From DATJBF01 sp035515475 (lineage in GTDB: Bacteria > Verrucomicrobiota > Verrucomicrobiia > Palsa-1439): a DNA stretch of 64,000 nt. The stretch spans positions 33,362 through 97,361 of the forward strand of contig DATJBF010000048.1 of assembly GCA_035515475.1 (NCBI GenBank), read 5' to 3'. The translations under genes and the position numbers were made by a program. Of this stretch, positions 53,199 through 61,793 are shown piece after piece (position 1 is the stretch's first letter; the number at the start of each line of letters is the position of its first letter). The notes below the pieces were generated by a model. The model searched no databases and was not told where the DNA came from. It saw only the letters and a program-made list of their open reading frames with translations.

Positions 53199-54482
53199 AT
53201 GAACGGCGAACTAATAGCGGCGGTGGAATATTTCCAGCGCGAGAAGGGCATCGACAGGGAAATCCTGTTCGAAGCCGTCGAACAGGCGTTGCTGCAAGCC
53301 TCCAAGAAGAGCGTCGGCCCCGCCCGCGACCTTCGCATCGAAATCGACCGCAAGACGGGCGCCATTCGCGCCCTCGCCAAGCTGCTCGTGGTCGAGAATG
53401 TCGTGAACAAGCACGATGAGGTTTCCCTGACCGACGCGCGCCGACGGTTTCCGAACATTCAGCTTGGCGAAAGCATCGAGGTTGAGGTCACCCCCCAGAA
53501 TTTCGGCCGGATCGCGGCGCAAACCGCCAAACAAGCCATGTTGCAACGGATCCGCCAGGTGGAAAAGAACATGGTGTTCGAGGAGTTCAAGGGCCGGGCC
53601 GGCGACATTCTCTCGGGCACGGTCCGCCGCTTCGAGCGCAGCGACGTGATCATCGACCTGGGCAAGATCGAAGGCATCATGCCCAGCCGGGAACGCGTGC
53701 CGACGGAGGAATACCAGCCCGGCGACCGCTTGCGCGCCTACACCTTGAGCGTGGACAACGCCCTGCAAGGCCCGGAAATCGTCCTCTCCCGCAGCCACCC
53801 CGACTTCGTCCGCAAGTTGTTCGAGTTGGAAGTTTCCGAAATCGCCGACAAAACGGTCGAGATCAAAGCCATCGCACGCGAAGCCGGCTATCGCACGAAG
53901 ATCGCCGTCATCTCCCACGACGAGAAGGTCGATCCCGTGGGGGCCTGCGTCGGCATGCGCGGGATGCGCGTCAAGAACATCGTCCGCGAACTCAGCGGCG
54001 AGAAGATTGATATTATCCGCTGGGACCCGAATGTCCGCCAGTACGTCACCAACGCACTCGCACCCGCCAAACTCAAAAATCTGGTCATCGACGAAGCCAG
54101 GCACTCGGTAAAAATCATCGTCGATCCCGACCAGCTTTCGCTGGCCATCGGCAAGAAAGGCCAGAACGCGCGCCTGACTGCGAAGCTGACCAACTGGAAC
54201 ATTGAAATCGAGAAGGAAGAGACGGCCGAGTTGGGGTTCGAGGCCAAAGTCGCGCGCGCCGTTCAGGATCTGGCGGGGATCCCCGGCATCGAGCGCGAGA
54301 CTGCCGAGCAACTGGTGAAAGGCGGCTTCCATTCCCTGGAAGGATTGCTGGCGGCCGATCTAAACGATTTGATCGATATTCTCGGCGCGGAAAAGGCGAC
54401 CGCCGTCCAACAGGCAACCAACGCGGAGCAGGAACGCCGCGAAGCCGCCGCCCCTCCGGAAGGTGAACCCAAGGCCGAATGA
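53199..54482 (+). CDS. nusA: Transcription termination/antitermination factor NusA
   Basis: A 427-residue NusA from ATG 53199 (MNGELIAAVEYFQREKGIDR). The N-terminal RNA-polymerase-binding domain covers about 1-130; S1 (GDILSGTVRRFERSDVIIDL, PSRERVPTEEYQPGDRLRAY) about 133-200; KH1 and KH2 (DPVGACVGMRGMRVKNIVRE, SLAIGKKGQNARLTAKLTNW) about 200-345; and a helix-hairpin-helix tail (IPGIERETAEQLVKGGFHSL). It controls pausing, termination and antitermination. The usual upstream rimP is absent. It overlaps infB by ATGA. The longer frame from 53124 crosses the leader hairpin. Confidence 0.97.
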   Translation: MNGELIAAVEYFQREKGIDREILFEAVEQALLQASKKSVGPARDLRIEIDRKTGAIRALAKLLVVENVVNKHDEVSLTDARRRFPNIQLGESIEVEVTPQNFGRIAAQTAKQAMLQRIRQVEKNMVFEEFKGRAGDILSGTVRRFERSDVIIDLGKIEGIMPSRERVPTEEYQPGDRLRAYTLSVDNALQGPEIVLSRSHPDFVRKLFELEVSEIADKTVEIKAIAREAGYRTKIAVISHDEKVDPVGACVGMRGMRVKNIVRELSGEKIDIIRWDPNVRQYVTNALAPAKLKNLVIDEARHSVKIIVDPDQLSLAIGKKGQNARLTAKLTNWNIEIEKEETAELGFEAKVARAVQDLAGIPGIERETAEQLVKGGFHSLEGLLAADLNDLIDILGAEKATAVQQATNAEQERREAAAPPEGEPKAE

Positions 54483-56803
54483 GCATCCGGGTACATGAGT
54501 TGGCCAAGCGCTGCGGCCTTTCGAACAAGGACATGATCGAAAAGCTGCACGCGATGAATTATCCCGTGAAAAGCCATTCGAGCACGGTCGATAAGATCAC
54601 CGCCGCGGCGATCGAGAAAGAATACGGGTACGTTCCCCCGCCGCCTGCCGCACCGGCCCCGGCCGCAACACCAATCCCGCCCGCCGAGCCGCCCGCAACC
54701 GCGACCGCTGAAAAAGCCGAGCCCGTGGCGATCACGGCGACCGCGCTCGCGGAACCGCCGCCCCCGCCGGTGGTTGAGGCACGCAAGCCCGAGCCGGCGA
54801 GAACCGTTTCATCTTCCGTGGCGCCGCCGGCGCCCACACCGGTCGTCACGCCGAAACCGCAGCCGACGGTCGTATCGGCGCCCAAACCGGCCCCAGCCCC
54901 CGCGTCGCAGCCGACGGTGAGAATCACAACGGCCTCGCGTGCCGTCGCGCCGCCGGCTCCCGCGCCGCGCCCGGCGCCCGCCGCGCCGGCCCAGCCTGCG
55001 TTCGTTGTCGACGAGAAGGGCAACAAGGTCATTCAGATGAAGCCGCCGGTGACCGTGCGCGATCTGGCCCAGCGCATCGGCGCCAAGCCGCACGTGCTCC
55101 TGGCCGAGTTGATGGCCATGAACGTGTTCGCCAACCTCAACGAAACCGTGGGCGAAGATATCGCCCGCAAGATCTGCGAGCGGCACGGGTTTCTGTTCGA
55201 GTTGGAGAAACGCGAGCGCGGCGCCGGCATCGTTCACGCCCCGCCCAAGAAGGTCGAACCGCTCGAAGTGGGAGAACAAGCGACCGACCTGAAGCCCCGC
55301 CCCCCGGTCGTGACCGTGATGGGCCATGTGGACCACGGCAAGACCTCCCTGCTCGACGCCATTCGCAAGACGGACGTGGTCGCCCACGAGACGGGCGGCA
55401 TCACCCAGCACATCGGCGCCAGCGTGGTGTCCCTGCCCGACGGCAAAACGATCACGTTCCTCGACACGCCGGGCCACGAAGCCTTCACCAAGATGCGCGC
55501 GCGCGGCGCGAACGTCACCGACATCGCCGTGCTCGTCGTTGCGGCGGATGACGGCGTCATGCCGCAAACCATCGAGGCGCTCAACCACGCCAAGGCCGCG
55601 CAGGTGCCGATCATCGTCGCCATCAACAAATGCGACCTGCCGACGGCCAATCCCGACCGTGTGAAGAAACAACTCCAGGAATACGGTCTCAGCCCCGAGT
55701 CGTGGGGCGGCGACACGATTACCGTCGAAGTCTCGGCGACCACGAAGAAGGGCTTGGACACGTTGTTAGAGATGATTCTGTTGCAGGCCGAGATCATGGA
55801 GCTGAAGGCCAGCCCCAAAGTGCCGGCGAAAGGCAACGTGATCGAAGCGCAGGTCGAGCCGGGTATGGGGCCGACGGCCACCGTGCTGGTGCGCAAAGGC
55901 GTGCTCCGCGTCGGCGATAGCATCGTGTGCGGCCCACACTGGGCGAAAATTCGCGCCCTGATCAACGACAAAGGCCAACGCGTCAAGGACGCCCGCCCGT
56001 CGACCCCGGTCAAGATCGTCGGTCTCTCGGGCCTGCCCGAGGCCGGTGCCGAGTTCAACGTCATGAAGAGCGACAAGGAAGCCCGGGCCCTCAGCGAACA
56101 GCGCGCGCTCGAAGTCCGGGCCGCCATCACGGGAGAAGCGCGCGGCTCGCGGCTCGAGGATCTCCTCAGCCAACTCAAGGAAGGCGAGAAGAAGAAACTG
56201 CGCCTTGTGCTCAAGGCCGACGTGCAGGGCTCCCTGGAAGCCATCGCTGATTCGCTCGGCAAACTCCAGAGCGATAAGATCGAATTGGAAATCATTCACG
56301 GCGCGGTTGGCAACATCACCGAAAACGACGTGCTCCTCGCCAGCGCGTCCGAGGCCGTCATCATCGGGTTCCGCGTCAAACCGGAGAGCGGCGTTACCGA
56401 CGCGGCCCGTCGTGAAGAGGTGGAGATCAAGCTCTACACGATCATTTATGAATTGATCGAGCAGGTGGAAGACTCGATGGAAGGCCTGCTCGAGCCGGAG
56501 GCGAAGGAGGCCATCATCGGCCATGCCGACGTGAAAAAGGTGTTCCAGTTGTCCAAGGGCCCGCCCGTGGCAGGCTGCGTGGTCACCGACGGCCGCATCG
56601 CGCGGAGCGCGCGGGTGCGCCTGTTGCGCCGCAAGGCCGTCCAGTACGAAGGCCGGATTTCCAGCCTCAAGCACTTCCAAGACGACGTGCGCGAGGTCAA
56701 GGCCGGTGCGGAATGCGGGCTCCGGTTGGAGAATTTCTCGGGATTTCAGGAAGGCGACGTTCTGGAGTGTTACACGGTCGAGAAGGTCGCAGCGAGTCTG
56801 TAA
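54479..56803 (+). CDS. infB: Translation initiation factor IF-2
   Basis: A 774-residue IF-2. The N-terminal IF2N-like helix (RVHELAKRCGLSNKDMIEKL) is followed by a long Pro/Ala/Val linker (about 50-175), a second IF2N region (RDLAQRIGAKPHVLLAELMA), and the G domain from about 280: GHVDHGKTSLLDAIRKTDV, DTPGHEAFTKMRARGA and NKCDLPTANPDR. Then domains II, III and C1-C2, which bind formyl-Met-tRNA. It places initiator tRNA on the 30S subunit with GTP. The overlap with nusA suggests coupling. Confidence 0.97.
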   Translation: MSIRVHELAKRCGLSNKDMIEKLHAMNYPVKSHSSTVDKITAAAIEKEYGYVPPPPAAPAPAATPIPPAEPPATATAEKAEPVAITATALAEPPPPPVVEARKPEPARTVSSSVAPPAPTPVVTPKPQPTVVSAPKPAPAPASQPTVRITTASRAVAPPAPAPRPAPAAPAQPAFVVDEKGNKVIQMKPPVTVRDLAQRIGAKPHVLLAELMAMNVFANLNETVGEDIARKICERHGFLFELEKRERGAGIVHAPPKKVEPLEVGEQATDLKPRPPVVTVMGHVDHGKTSLLDAIRKTDVVAHETGGITQHIGASVVSLPDGKTITFLDTPGHEAFTKMRARGANVTDIAVLVVAADDGVMPQTIEALNHAKAAQVPIIVAINKCDLPTANPDRVKKQLQEYGLSPESWGGDTITVEVSATTKKGLDTLLEMILLQAEIMELKASPKVPAKGNVIEAQVEPGMGPTATVLVRKGVLRVGDSIVCGPHWAKIRALINDKGQRVKDARPSTPVKIVGLSGLPEAGAEFNVMKSDKEARALSEQRALEVRAAITGEARGSRLEDLLSQLKEGEKKKLRLVLKADVQGSLEAIADSLGKLQSDKIELEIIHGAVGNITENDVLLASASEAVIIGFRVKPESGVTDAARREEVEIKLYTIIYELIEQVEDSMEGLLEPEAKEAIIGHADVKKVFQLSKGPPVAGCVVTDGRIARSARVRLLRRKAVQYEGRISSLKHFQDDVREVKAGAECGLRLENFSGFQEGDVLECYTVEKVAASL

Positions 56804-56889
56804 CCCAACAACGTAACCACGCAAGCCGGAGGACGAGACACGGAATGATTCAGGTCGCGTTGCCCGCTCGTTCCATTCCTTGGGCCCCC

Positions 56890-57246
56890 ATGATCATGAA
56901 CAGTCACCGCATCCAACGAGTTTCCGAATTGGTCAAGCGCGAAGTCAGCGGGATCGTCCAGGAATTGAACTTGACCGACTGCGGTTTCGTCACCATCACC
57001 GCCGCGGACATCAGCTCCGACCTCAAGGAGGGCCGCATCTACCTGAGCGTCATCGGCTCGCCCGAGCAAAAGCAACGGGCGCTCGATATCCTCGAACACC
57101 AACACGGCCACATCCAGCACGAGTTGGCACACCGCATCGTCCTCAAGTACACGCCCCGACTGAAGTTCCTCCTCGATGAGACCGAGGACCGCGCGAGTCA
57201 TATCGAGCAATTGCTGGACGAACTCGACAACAAACAGCGCCCATGA
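56890..57246 (+). CDS. rbfA: 30S ribosome-binding factor A
   Basis: A 118-residue RbfA. The start is ATG 56890 or 56896 (MNSHRIQRVSELVKREVSGI). The KH-type domain continues with VTITAADISSDLKEGRIYLS and ends in PRLKFLLDETEDRASHIEQL, all family blocks. It binds the 30S neck during late maturation and helps cold adaptation. The stop overlaps the nrnA start (ATGA). The upstream frame extension from 56713 overlaps infB and is not supported. Confidence 0.93.
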   Translation: MIMNSHRIQRVSELVKREVSGIVQELNLTDCGFVTITAADISSDLKEGRIYLSVIGSPEQKQRALDILEHQHGHIQHELAHRIVLKYTPRLKFLLDETEDRASHIEQLLDELDNKQRP

Positions 57247-58226
57247 CTGATACGTGCCAGCAAATCAGCGAATTGCTCCGGAACCAGAACAGTTTCCTGA
57301 TCCTCACGCACTACCGTCCCGATGGCGACGCGGTGGGCTCGCAACTCGCCCTCGCCATTCTGCTCAAGAACCTCGGCAAGCAGGTGGCCGCGTGGAACGA
57401 CGATGAGGTTCCCGCCAAGTTCCGTTTCCTCCCCCAGAGCCAGTTGATCGCCCGACCGCCCGCCGAGCCGAAAGATTTTGACGTGGTGATCGCCATCGAT
57501 ACGTCCACGTGGCAGCGGCTCGGCTCCACAGCGCAACGCATCGGCAACAAAAAGCATTTCATCAACATCGATCATCACGTCAGCAACGAAAAGTTCGCCG
57601 ACATCAACTGGATCGTGCCGGCCGCCCCGGCCTCGGGGCAAATCGCGTTCGACCTGATCAAGCGCGGCGGCTTCAAATTGACCCGCGACATTGCGACGTG
57701 CCTGTTCGCGGCCATCTCCACCGACACCGGCTCGTTCAGCTACGCCAGCACGACGGCGGAATCGCTGCGGGTGGCCGCCGAGTTGGTGGACACCGGAATC
57801 GACGTCGGCGAAATCTGTCGTCACGTCTACGAAAGCTACCCCTACGCGCGCTTGATGCTCCTGCAAAAGGCGCTCGCCCAGCTTCAGTTGACCGACCGCA
57901 ACCGCGTCGCCTACACGTGGGTCACCACCGAGATGTACGAAGAGTCCGGCGCCAAACGCGAGGACACGGAAGGGTTGATCGACTACGCCCGCGCGATCGA
58001 CGGCGTGGTCGTCGCCATCCTCTTCGAGGAAATGGCCGAGCCGGGAAAAATCCGCGTCAGCCTTCGCTCCAAACATCCCCGGGTCGACGTGAACTCGGTC
58101 GCGCGACGCTTCGGCGGCGGCGGCCATCGGGAAGCCGCCGGCGCGCGGATCTCCGGCGCGCCGCGCGAGACCGAAAGCAAGGTGCTCGCGGCCGTGAGCG
58201 AGACCCTCGCTGCCGCGAAATTGTAG
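57243..58226 (+). CDS. nrnA: DHH-type bifunctional oligoribonuclease/PAP phosphatase
   Basis: A 327-residue DHH/DHHA1 phosphoesterase. Metal ligands are in ILTHYRPDGDAVGSQ, VIAIDTSTWQ, NIDHHVSNEKFADIN and AAISTDTGSFSYAST. The substrate loop GGGGHREAAGARI is in the C-terminal DHHA1 domain. NrnA degrades 2-5 base RNAs and dephosphorylates 3'-phosphoadenosine phosphate. Its place between rbfA and truB is common. Confidence 0.95.
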   Translation: MTDTCQQISELLRNQNSFLILTHYRPDGDAVGSQLALAILLKNLGKQVAAWNDDEVPAKFRFLPQSQLIARPPAEPKDFDVVIAIDTSTWQRLGSTAQRIGNKKHFINIDHHVSNEKFADINWIVPAAPASGQIAFDLIKRGGFKLTRDIATCLFAAISTDTGSFSYASTTAESLRVAAELVDTGIDVGEICRHVYESYPYARLMLLQKALAQLQLTDRNRVAYTWVTTEMYEESGAKREDTEGLIDYARAIDGVVVAILFEEMAEPGKIRVSLRSKHPRVDVNSVARRFGGGGHREAAGARISGAPRETESKVLAAVSETLAAAKL

Positions 58227-58239
58227 GCCTTCCGGCCCC

Positions 58240-58959
58240 ATGCAACCGCAGCTTTCACCGTTCGATGGCGTGCTGTTGGTCGATAAACCCTCCGGCCCGA
58301 CCTCGCACGACGTGGTCGACCGCGTCCGCCGCCACTTCGGCTTCAACAAGGTCGGCCATTGCGGCACGCTCGATCCCGCCGCCACCGGGCTGCTGATCCT
58401 CGTCCTCGAACGCGCCACGAGACTCCAAGACCAGTTGATGTCCGCCGACAAGGCGTACGAGGGAGTCATGCGACTCGGCATTTCGACGGATTCCCAAGAC
58501 GCCGACGGCCACGTCATCGCCGAGAAACCCGTGCCGGCGCTGACGGGCGAGGAGATCGAGAGCGCGTTTGCCAGGTTTCGTGGCGACATCCGGCAGGTCC
58601 CGCCAATGGTCAGCGCCGTAAAACATCAGGGCACGCCGCTGTACAAACTGGCACGCAAAGGGAAAACCGTCGAACGCGAACCCCGGTTGGTGCACATCTA
58701 CGATCTGCGCGTGCTCGGAGTGGAACTGCCCCAGATCAAGTTCCGCGCGGTCTGCACCAAAGGCACGTACGTTCGGACCCTGTGTTCCGACATCGGCGAC
58801 GCGCTGGGTTGCGGCGCGCATCTGGCCGAACTGCGGCGGACCCGGTCGGGTAAATTCGACGTGAACGACGCGCACCGGCTCGATGTAATTCTGGAGCGGA
58901 CCCGCGAGGAATTGAGGCCGCTGATCATTCCAATCCTGAAACTGGCCAATCTCGGATAA
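58240..58959 (+). CDS. truB: tRNA pseudouridine-55 synthase
   Basis: A 239-residue TruB. The start has the block GVLLVDKPSGPTSHDVVDRV; the catalytic Asp is in VGHCGTLDPAATGLLIL. Also KAYEGVMRLGISTDSQDADG, QVPPMVSAVKHQGTPLYKLA and KGTYVRTLCSDIGDALGCGA are typical. The C-terminal PUA domain is short or missing. It makes pseudouridine 55 in the T loop of tRNAs, including the two tRNAs in this window. It is close to ribF in the operon. Confidence 0.96.
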   Translation: MQPQLSPFDGVLLVDKPSGPTSHDVVDRVRRHFGFNKVGHCGTLDPAATGLLILVLERATRLQDQLMSADKAYEGVMRLGISTDSQDADGHVIAEKPVPALTGEEIESAFARFRGDIRQVPPMVSAVKHQGTPLYKLARKGKTVEREPRLVHIYDLRVLGVELPQIKFRAVCTKGTYVRTLCSDIGDALGCGAHLAELRRTRSGKFDVNDAHRLDVILERTREELRPLIIPILKLANLG

Positions 58960-58963
58960 CGCG

Positions 58964-59887
58964 ATGCAGGTCTGGCACACACTGGAGGAACTGACCGGGC
59001 ACTCCCGCAAGGCCTGCCTCGCCATCGGCGTCTTCGACGGCATCCACCTCGGCCACCAGCGCGTGATCGGCCAGGCGCGCGATGACGCGCGGCAGGGCGG
59101 TGGCACGTCGATCGTGCTGACGTTCGACCCCCACCCGATGCACGTGCTCCGGCCCGACAACGCGCCGCAATTGCTCACGTCCACGGGCCACAAACTGGCC
59201 CTCATCGAGAAACTCGGGATCGACGCCTGCCTGGCGCTCACGTTCGACAAGGCATTCTCGCTGACGCCGCCGGAACAGTTCATCGACTCGGTCGCCCGCC
59301 AGGCGAACTCGCTCCAGGAGATCTGCGTCGGGACGCGGTTCCGCTTCGGCCACAACCGCGCCGGTGACGTGCGGCTCATCGAAGCTCTCGCCCCGAAGTA
59401 CGGTTTCATCGCCCGCGAGATCGCATCCGTCATGCTGGACAATGAGATGATCAGTTCGACCGCCATTCGCCAGCACGTGCTCGGCGGACGCCTGGACCGC
59501 GCCGCGGCGATGTTGGGGCGACCCTTCTCGGTCCTCGGCACCGTCGAACCGGGCGACCATCGCGGACGCGAACTCGGGTTCCCCACTGCGAATTTGAATC
59601 CGCACAACGAAGTCCTGCCGCCTGATGGCGTCTACGCGGTGCGGGCAGCAATTGACAAGGAAACACATGGTGCGGTGGCGAACGTCGGCGTGCGTCCGAC
59701 GTTCCCGGGACGTCCGCCCCAACGCATATTGGAAGTCCACATCCTGGATTTCGACCGCGCGATCTACGGCCGGGACGTGGAAGTGCTGTTCCTCCAAAAA
59801 CTACGCGACGAGAAGCGATTTGATACGCCCGATGCTCTCAAGGTTCAAATCGCCGCCGACGTCCAAGCCGCGCGCCGGTTGTTCTAG
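58964..59887 (+). CDS. ribF: Bifunctional riboflavin kinase/FAD synthetase
   Basis: A 307-residue RibF. The N-terminal FMN adenylyltransferase has AIGVFDGIHLGHQRVIGQA and the STAIR-type motif ISSTAIRQHVLGG. The C-terminal riboflavin kinase has GRELGFPTANLNPHNEVLPP with DGVYAVRAAI. It makes FMN and FAD from riboflavin in the cytoplasm. It is the last gene of the nusA operon; no FMN riboswitch is seen. It converges with mutL 6 bases apart. Confidence 0.96.
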   Translation: MQVWHTLEELTGHSRKACLAIGVFDGIHLGHQRVIGQARDDARQGGGTSIVLTFDPHPMHVLRPDNAPQLLTSTGHKLALIEKLGIDACLALTFDKAFSLTPPEQFIDSVARQANSLQEICVGTRFRFGHNRAGDVRLIEALAPKYGFIAREIASVMLDNEMISSTAIRQHVLGGRLDRAAAMLGRPFSVLGTVEPGDHRGRELGFPTANLNPHNEVLPPDGVYAVRAAIDKETHGAVANVGVRPTFPGRPPQRILEVHILDFDRAIYGRDVEVLFLQKLRDEKRFDTPDALKVQIAADVQAARRLF

Positions 59888-59893
59888 TGCGGT

Positions 59894-61696
59894 TCACACT
59901 TTCCTGCCAAACTTCTTTTCCAACTCGGCGTAACTGATTTGGATCATGGTCGGGCGCCCATGCGGGCAGGTGTAGGGGAGTTCGCATTTCTGAAGCTGTT
60001 GGAGCAGCGCGCGGAGTTCCTCGCCCTTGAGTGGATCGTGCGCCTTCACTGCATGCCGGCACACCGTCGTGGCAATCTTGTCCTCGCCGAGCCGGCGGGC
60101 ATGTACTTCTTCGCCCGTCTGCCGCAATTCGTCGACGATGTTGCGGAACGTCTGGGGCAGGTTCTCCAACTGAAAATACGGCGGCAGCGAATCGATCAGA
60201 AACGTCTTGTCGCCGAATTCACTGATCCCGATCCCGAGTTTGTGCAGCGTCTTCAGGTTGCTTTCCAGAAACACGGCATCGCGCGCGTCGAGTTCGAGCG
60301 TGACCGGCAGCAGCAATTTCTGCGAGGGCGCCGCATCCGCTTCCAGTTCCCTCAGGATCTTCTCGAACAGCACCCGTTCATGCGCGGCGTGTTGGTCCAT
60401 CAATACCAGGCCTTCGGGCGATTCCATCAACACGTAGAGTTGTCCGATCACGCCGAGAATCCGCCACGGACCCCCTTCGGCGCGGACGTCGGCGGGCGGC
60501 GGCGGCATTAGCTCCGTGGGGGGGGCGTCCCCGCCCCGACGGAGTGCGGAATCGGTGAGACCATGAACGGGCGCGGCGGAGACGCCGCTCCCACGTTCAG
60601 GCATGGGTCCGAACGACCGGCCCACCGGGCGGAGCGGACTGCTCCCACCACCGCGGGGTTCGATCGCCCGCCGTACCGCGTCGATGACGCATTGCCGCAC
60701 GGCAAACTCGTCGCGGAACCGAACCTCGCGCTTGGTCGGGTGAATGTTCACGTCCACGAGATCCGGATCGATGTCGATGAACAGAAACGTGACCGGATAC
60801 TGCCCTTTCATCAGGGCCGTGTGATACCCTTCGAGCAGCGCGAAGTTGATCCCTTTGCTCTCGACCGGCCGGCCGTTGACGAACAGATGCTGCTGACTGC
60901 GGTCGCCCCGGCTCACGCCGGGTTTGCCGATGTAGCCGTGGACCTGTATCGGGGAGGGCGAGGCTCCTGCCGAGCCGCCATCGGGCTCCGCTCGCCGGGA
61001 GGTTCGCGCTCCAATATCTTTTCCCACGGGCACCAACTGCTCGACCAGTTGGGCGCCGTACAACTCGCGCAATCGGCTCCGCAAGTCCGCGCTCGGCGCC
61101 AAATTGAACAGTTCTTTTTCGTCGACAACCAGCCGAACGGCGACCGCGGGATGCGCCAGCGCGCACAGTGTGACGATGTGTTCGATGTGCGCCCGTTCCG
61201 TCGGCTCCGAGCGCAGGAATTTGCGGCGGGCCGGCAGATTGAAAAACAGGTTCCGCACCTCGATCAGTGTTCCTTCGGCCGCGCCGACGTCCTTGACCGA
61301 CAGGATTTTCCCGCCCGCCATCTCGATCTGCGTGCCGCCCAGCGTGCTGCGCTCGCGCGTCGTCAACGTGAACCGCGACACGGCGGCGATGCTGGGAATC
61401 GCCTCGCCGCGAAACCCGAGCGACCGGATGCTGTGCAAATCTTCCGCCCGGGAAATCTTGCTGGTCGCGTGGCGTTCCAACGCCAGCAACGCGTCGTCCC
61501 GGCTCATGCCGAACCCGTCGTCGGCAACGGAGATGAGTGACTTGCCGCCGTTCTTGACGATAATCGTCAGCCGGGTCGCCTCGGCGTCGAGGGAATTCTC
61601 GACCAACTCCTTGACCACCGACGCCGGCCGTTCGACGACCTCGCCCGCCGCGATTTGGTTGGCGACGTGCTCGGCAAGAAGGCGAATCCGGTTCAC
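59894..61696 (-). CDS. mutL: DNA mismatch repair protein MutL
   Basis: A 600-residue MutL from ATG 61696. GHKL ATPase motifs: AGEVVERPASVVKELVENSL, DDGFGMSRDDALLALERHA, TSKI, SLGFRGEAIPSIAAVSRF. The transducer region has QHLFVNGRPVESK and NIHPTKREVRFRDE. The C-terminal endonuclease motif is complete (DQHAAHERVLFEKILRE), as is CPHGRPTMIQIS, so this is a nicking MutL as in bacteria without MutH. Two GC-palindrome-bearing stretches add residues: about 228-248 (GGSAGASPSPIQ) and the linker about 345-402. It acts with MutS on mismatches. Confidence 0.96.
   Translation of the reverse strand: MNRIRLLAEHVANQIAAGEVVERPASVVKELVENSLDAEATRLTIIVKNGGKSLISVADDGFGMSRDDALLALERHATSKISRAEDLHSIRSLGFRGEAIPSIAAVSRFTLTTRERSTLGGTQIEMAGGKILSVKDVGAAEGTLIEVRNLFFNLPARRKFLRSEPTERAHIEHIVTLCALAHPAVAVRLVVDEKELFNLAPSADLRSRLRELYGAQLVEQLVPVGKDIGARTSRRAEPDGGSAGASPSPIQVHGYIGKPGVSRGDRSQQHLFVNGRPVESKGINFALLEGYHTALMKGQYPVTFLFIDIDPDLVDVNIHPTKREVRFRDEFAVRQCVIDAVRRAIEPRGGGSSPLRPVGRSFGPMPERGSGVSAAPVHGLTDSALRRGGDAPPTELMPPPPADVRAEGGPWRILGVIGQLYVLMESPEGLVLMDQHAAHERVLFEKILRELEADAAPSQKLLLPVTLELDARDAVFLESNLKTLHKLGIGISEFGDKTFLIDSLPPYFQLENLPQTFRNIVDELRQTGEEVHARRLGEDKIATTVCRHAVKAHDPLKGEELRALLQQLQKCELPYTCPHGRPTMIQISYAELEKKFGRKV
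60526..60645. repeat. Cluster of three GC palindromes inside the mutL linker
   Basis: GGGGCGTCCCCGCCCC-type (60526-60546), GCGGCG-GAGA-CGCCGC (60573-60588) and GGAGC-GGACT-GCTCC (60631-60645). All fall in the non-conserved linker and keep the frame open. Confidence 0.65.
60953..61012. repeat. Dispersed-type repeat in the mutL N-terminal domain
   Basis: GGAGGGCGAGGCTCCTGCCG (from 60953) and GGGCTCCGCTCGCCGGGAGG (from 60983) form a linked pair of GC palindromes. They are translated as AEPDGGSAGASPSP within MutL. The stretch is absent from the expected family alignment. Confidence 0.6.
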
Positions 61697-61703
61697 GGCC
61701 GGG

Positions 61704-61709
61704 ATTATA
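61704..61709 (-). promoter_or_regulatory. -10 box of mutL
   Basis: A perfect TATAAT on the minus strand, 7 bases before the ATG at 61696, with TTTCCA 16 bases upstream as a partial -35. The transcript is expected to be leaderless. Confidence 0.5.
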
Positions 61710-61793
61710 ACGAACGACGGAATCGTGGAAAGGGCTAAAACCGCCCGAGCGCAACGGCCGGGGCGCTCCGTCGGTTCGAACGTTTCCTGTGCT

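Noticed and set aside
58959..58964. FMN riboswitch before ribF
   Set aside because: ribF starts 5 bases after truB; there is no room or sequence for a riboswitch.
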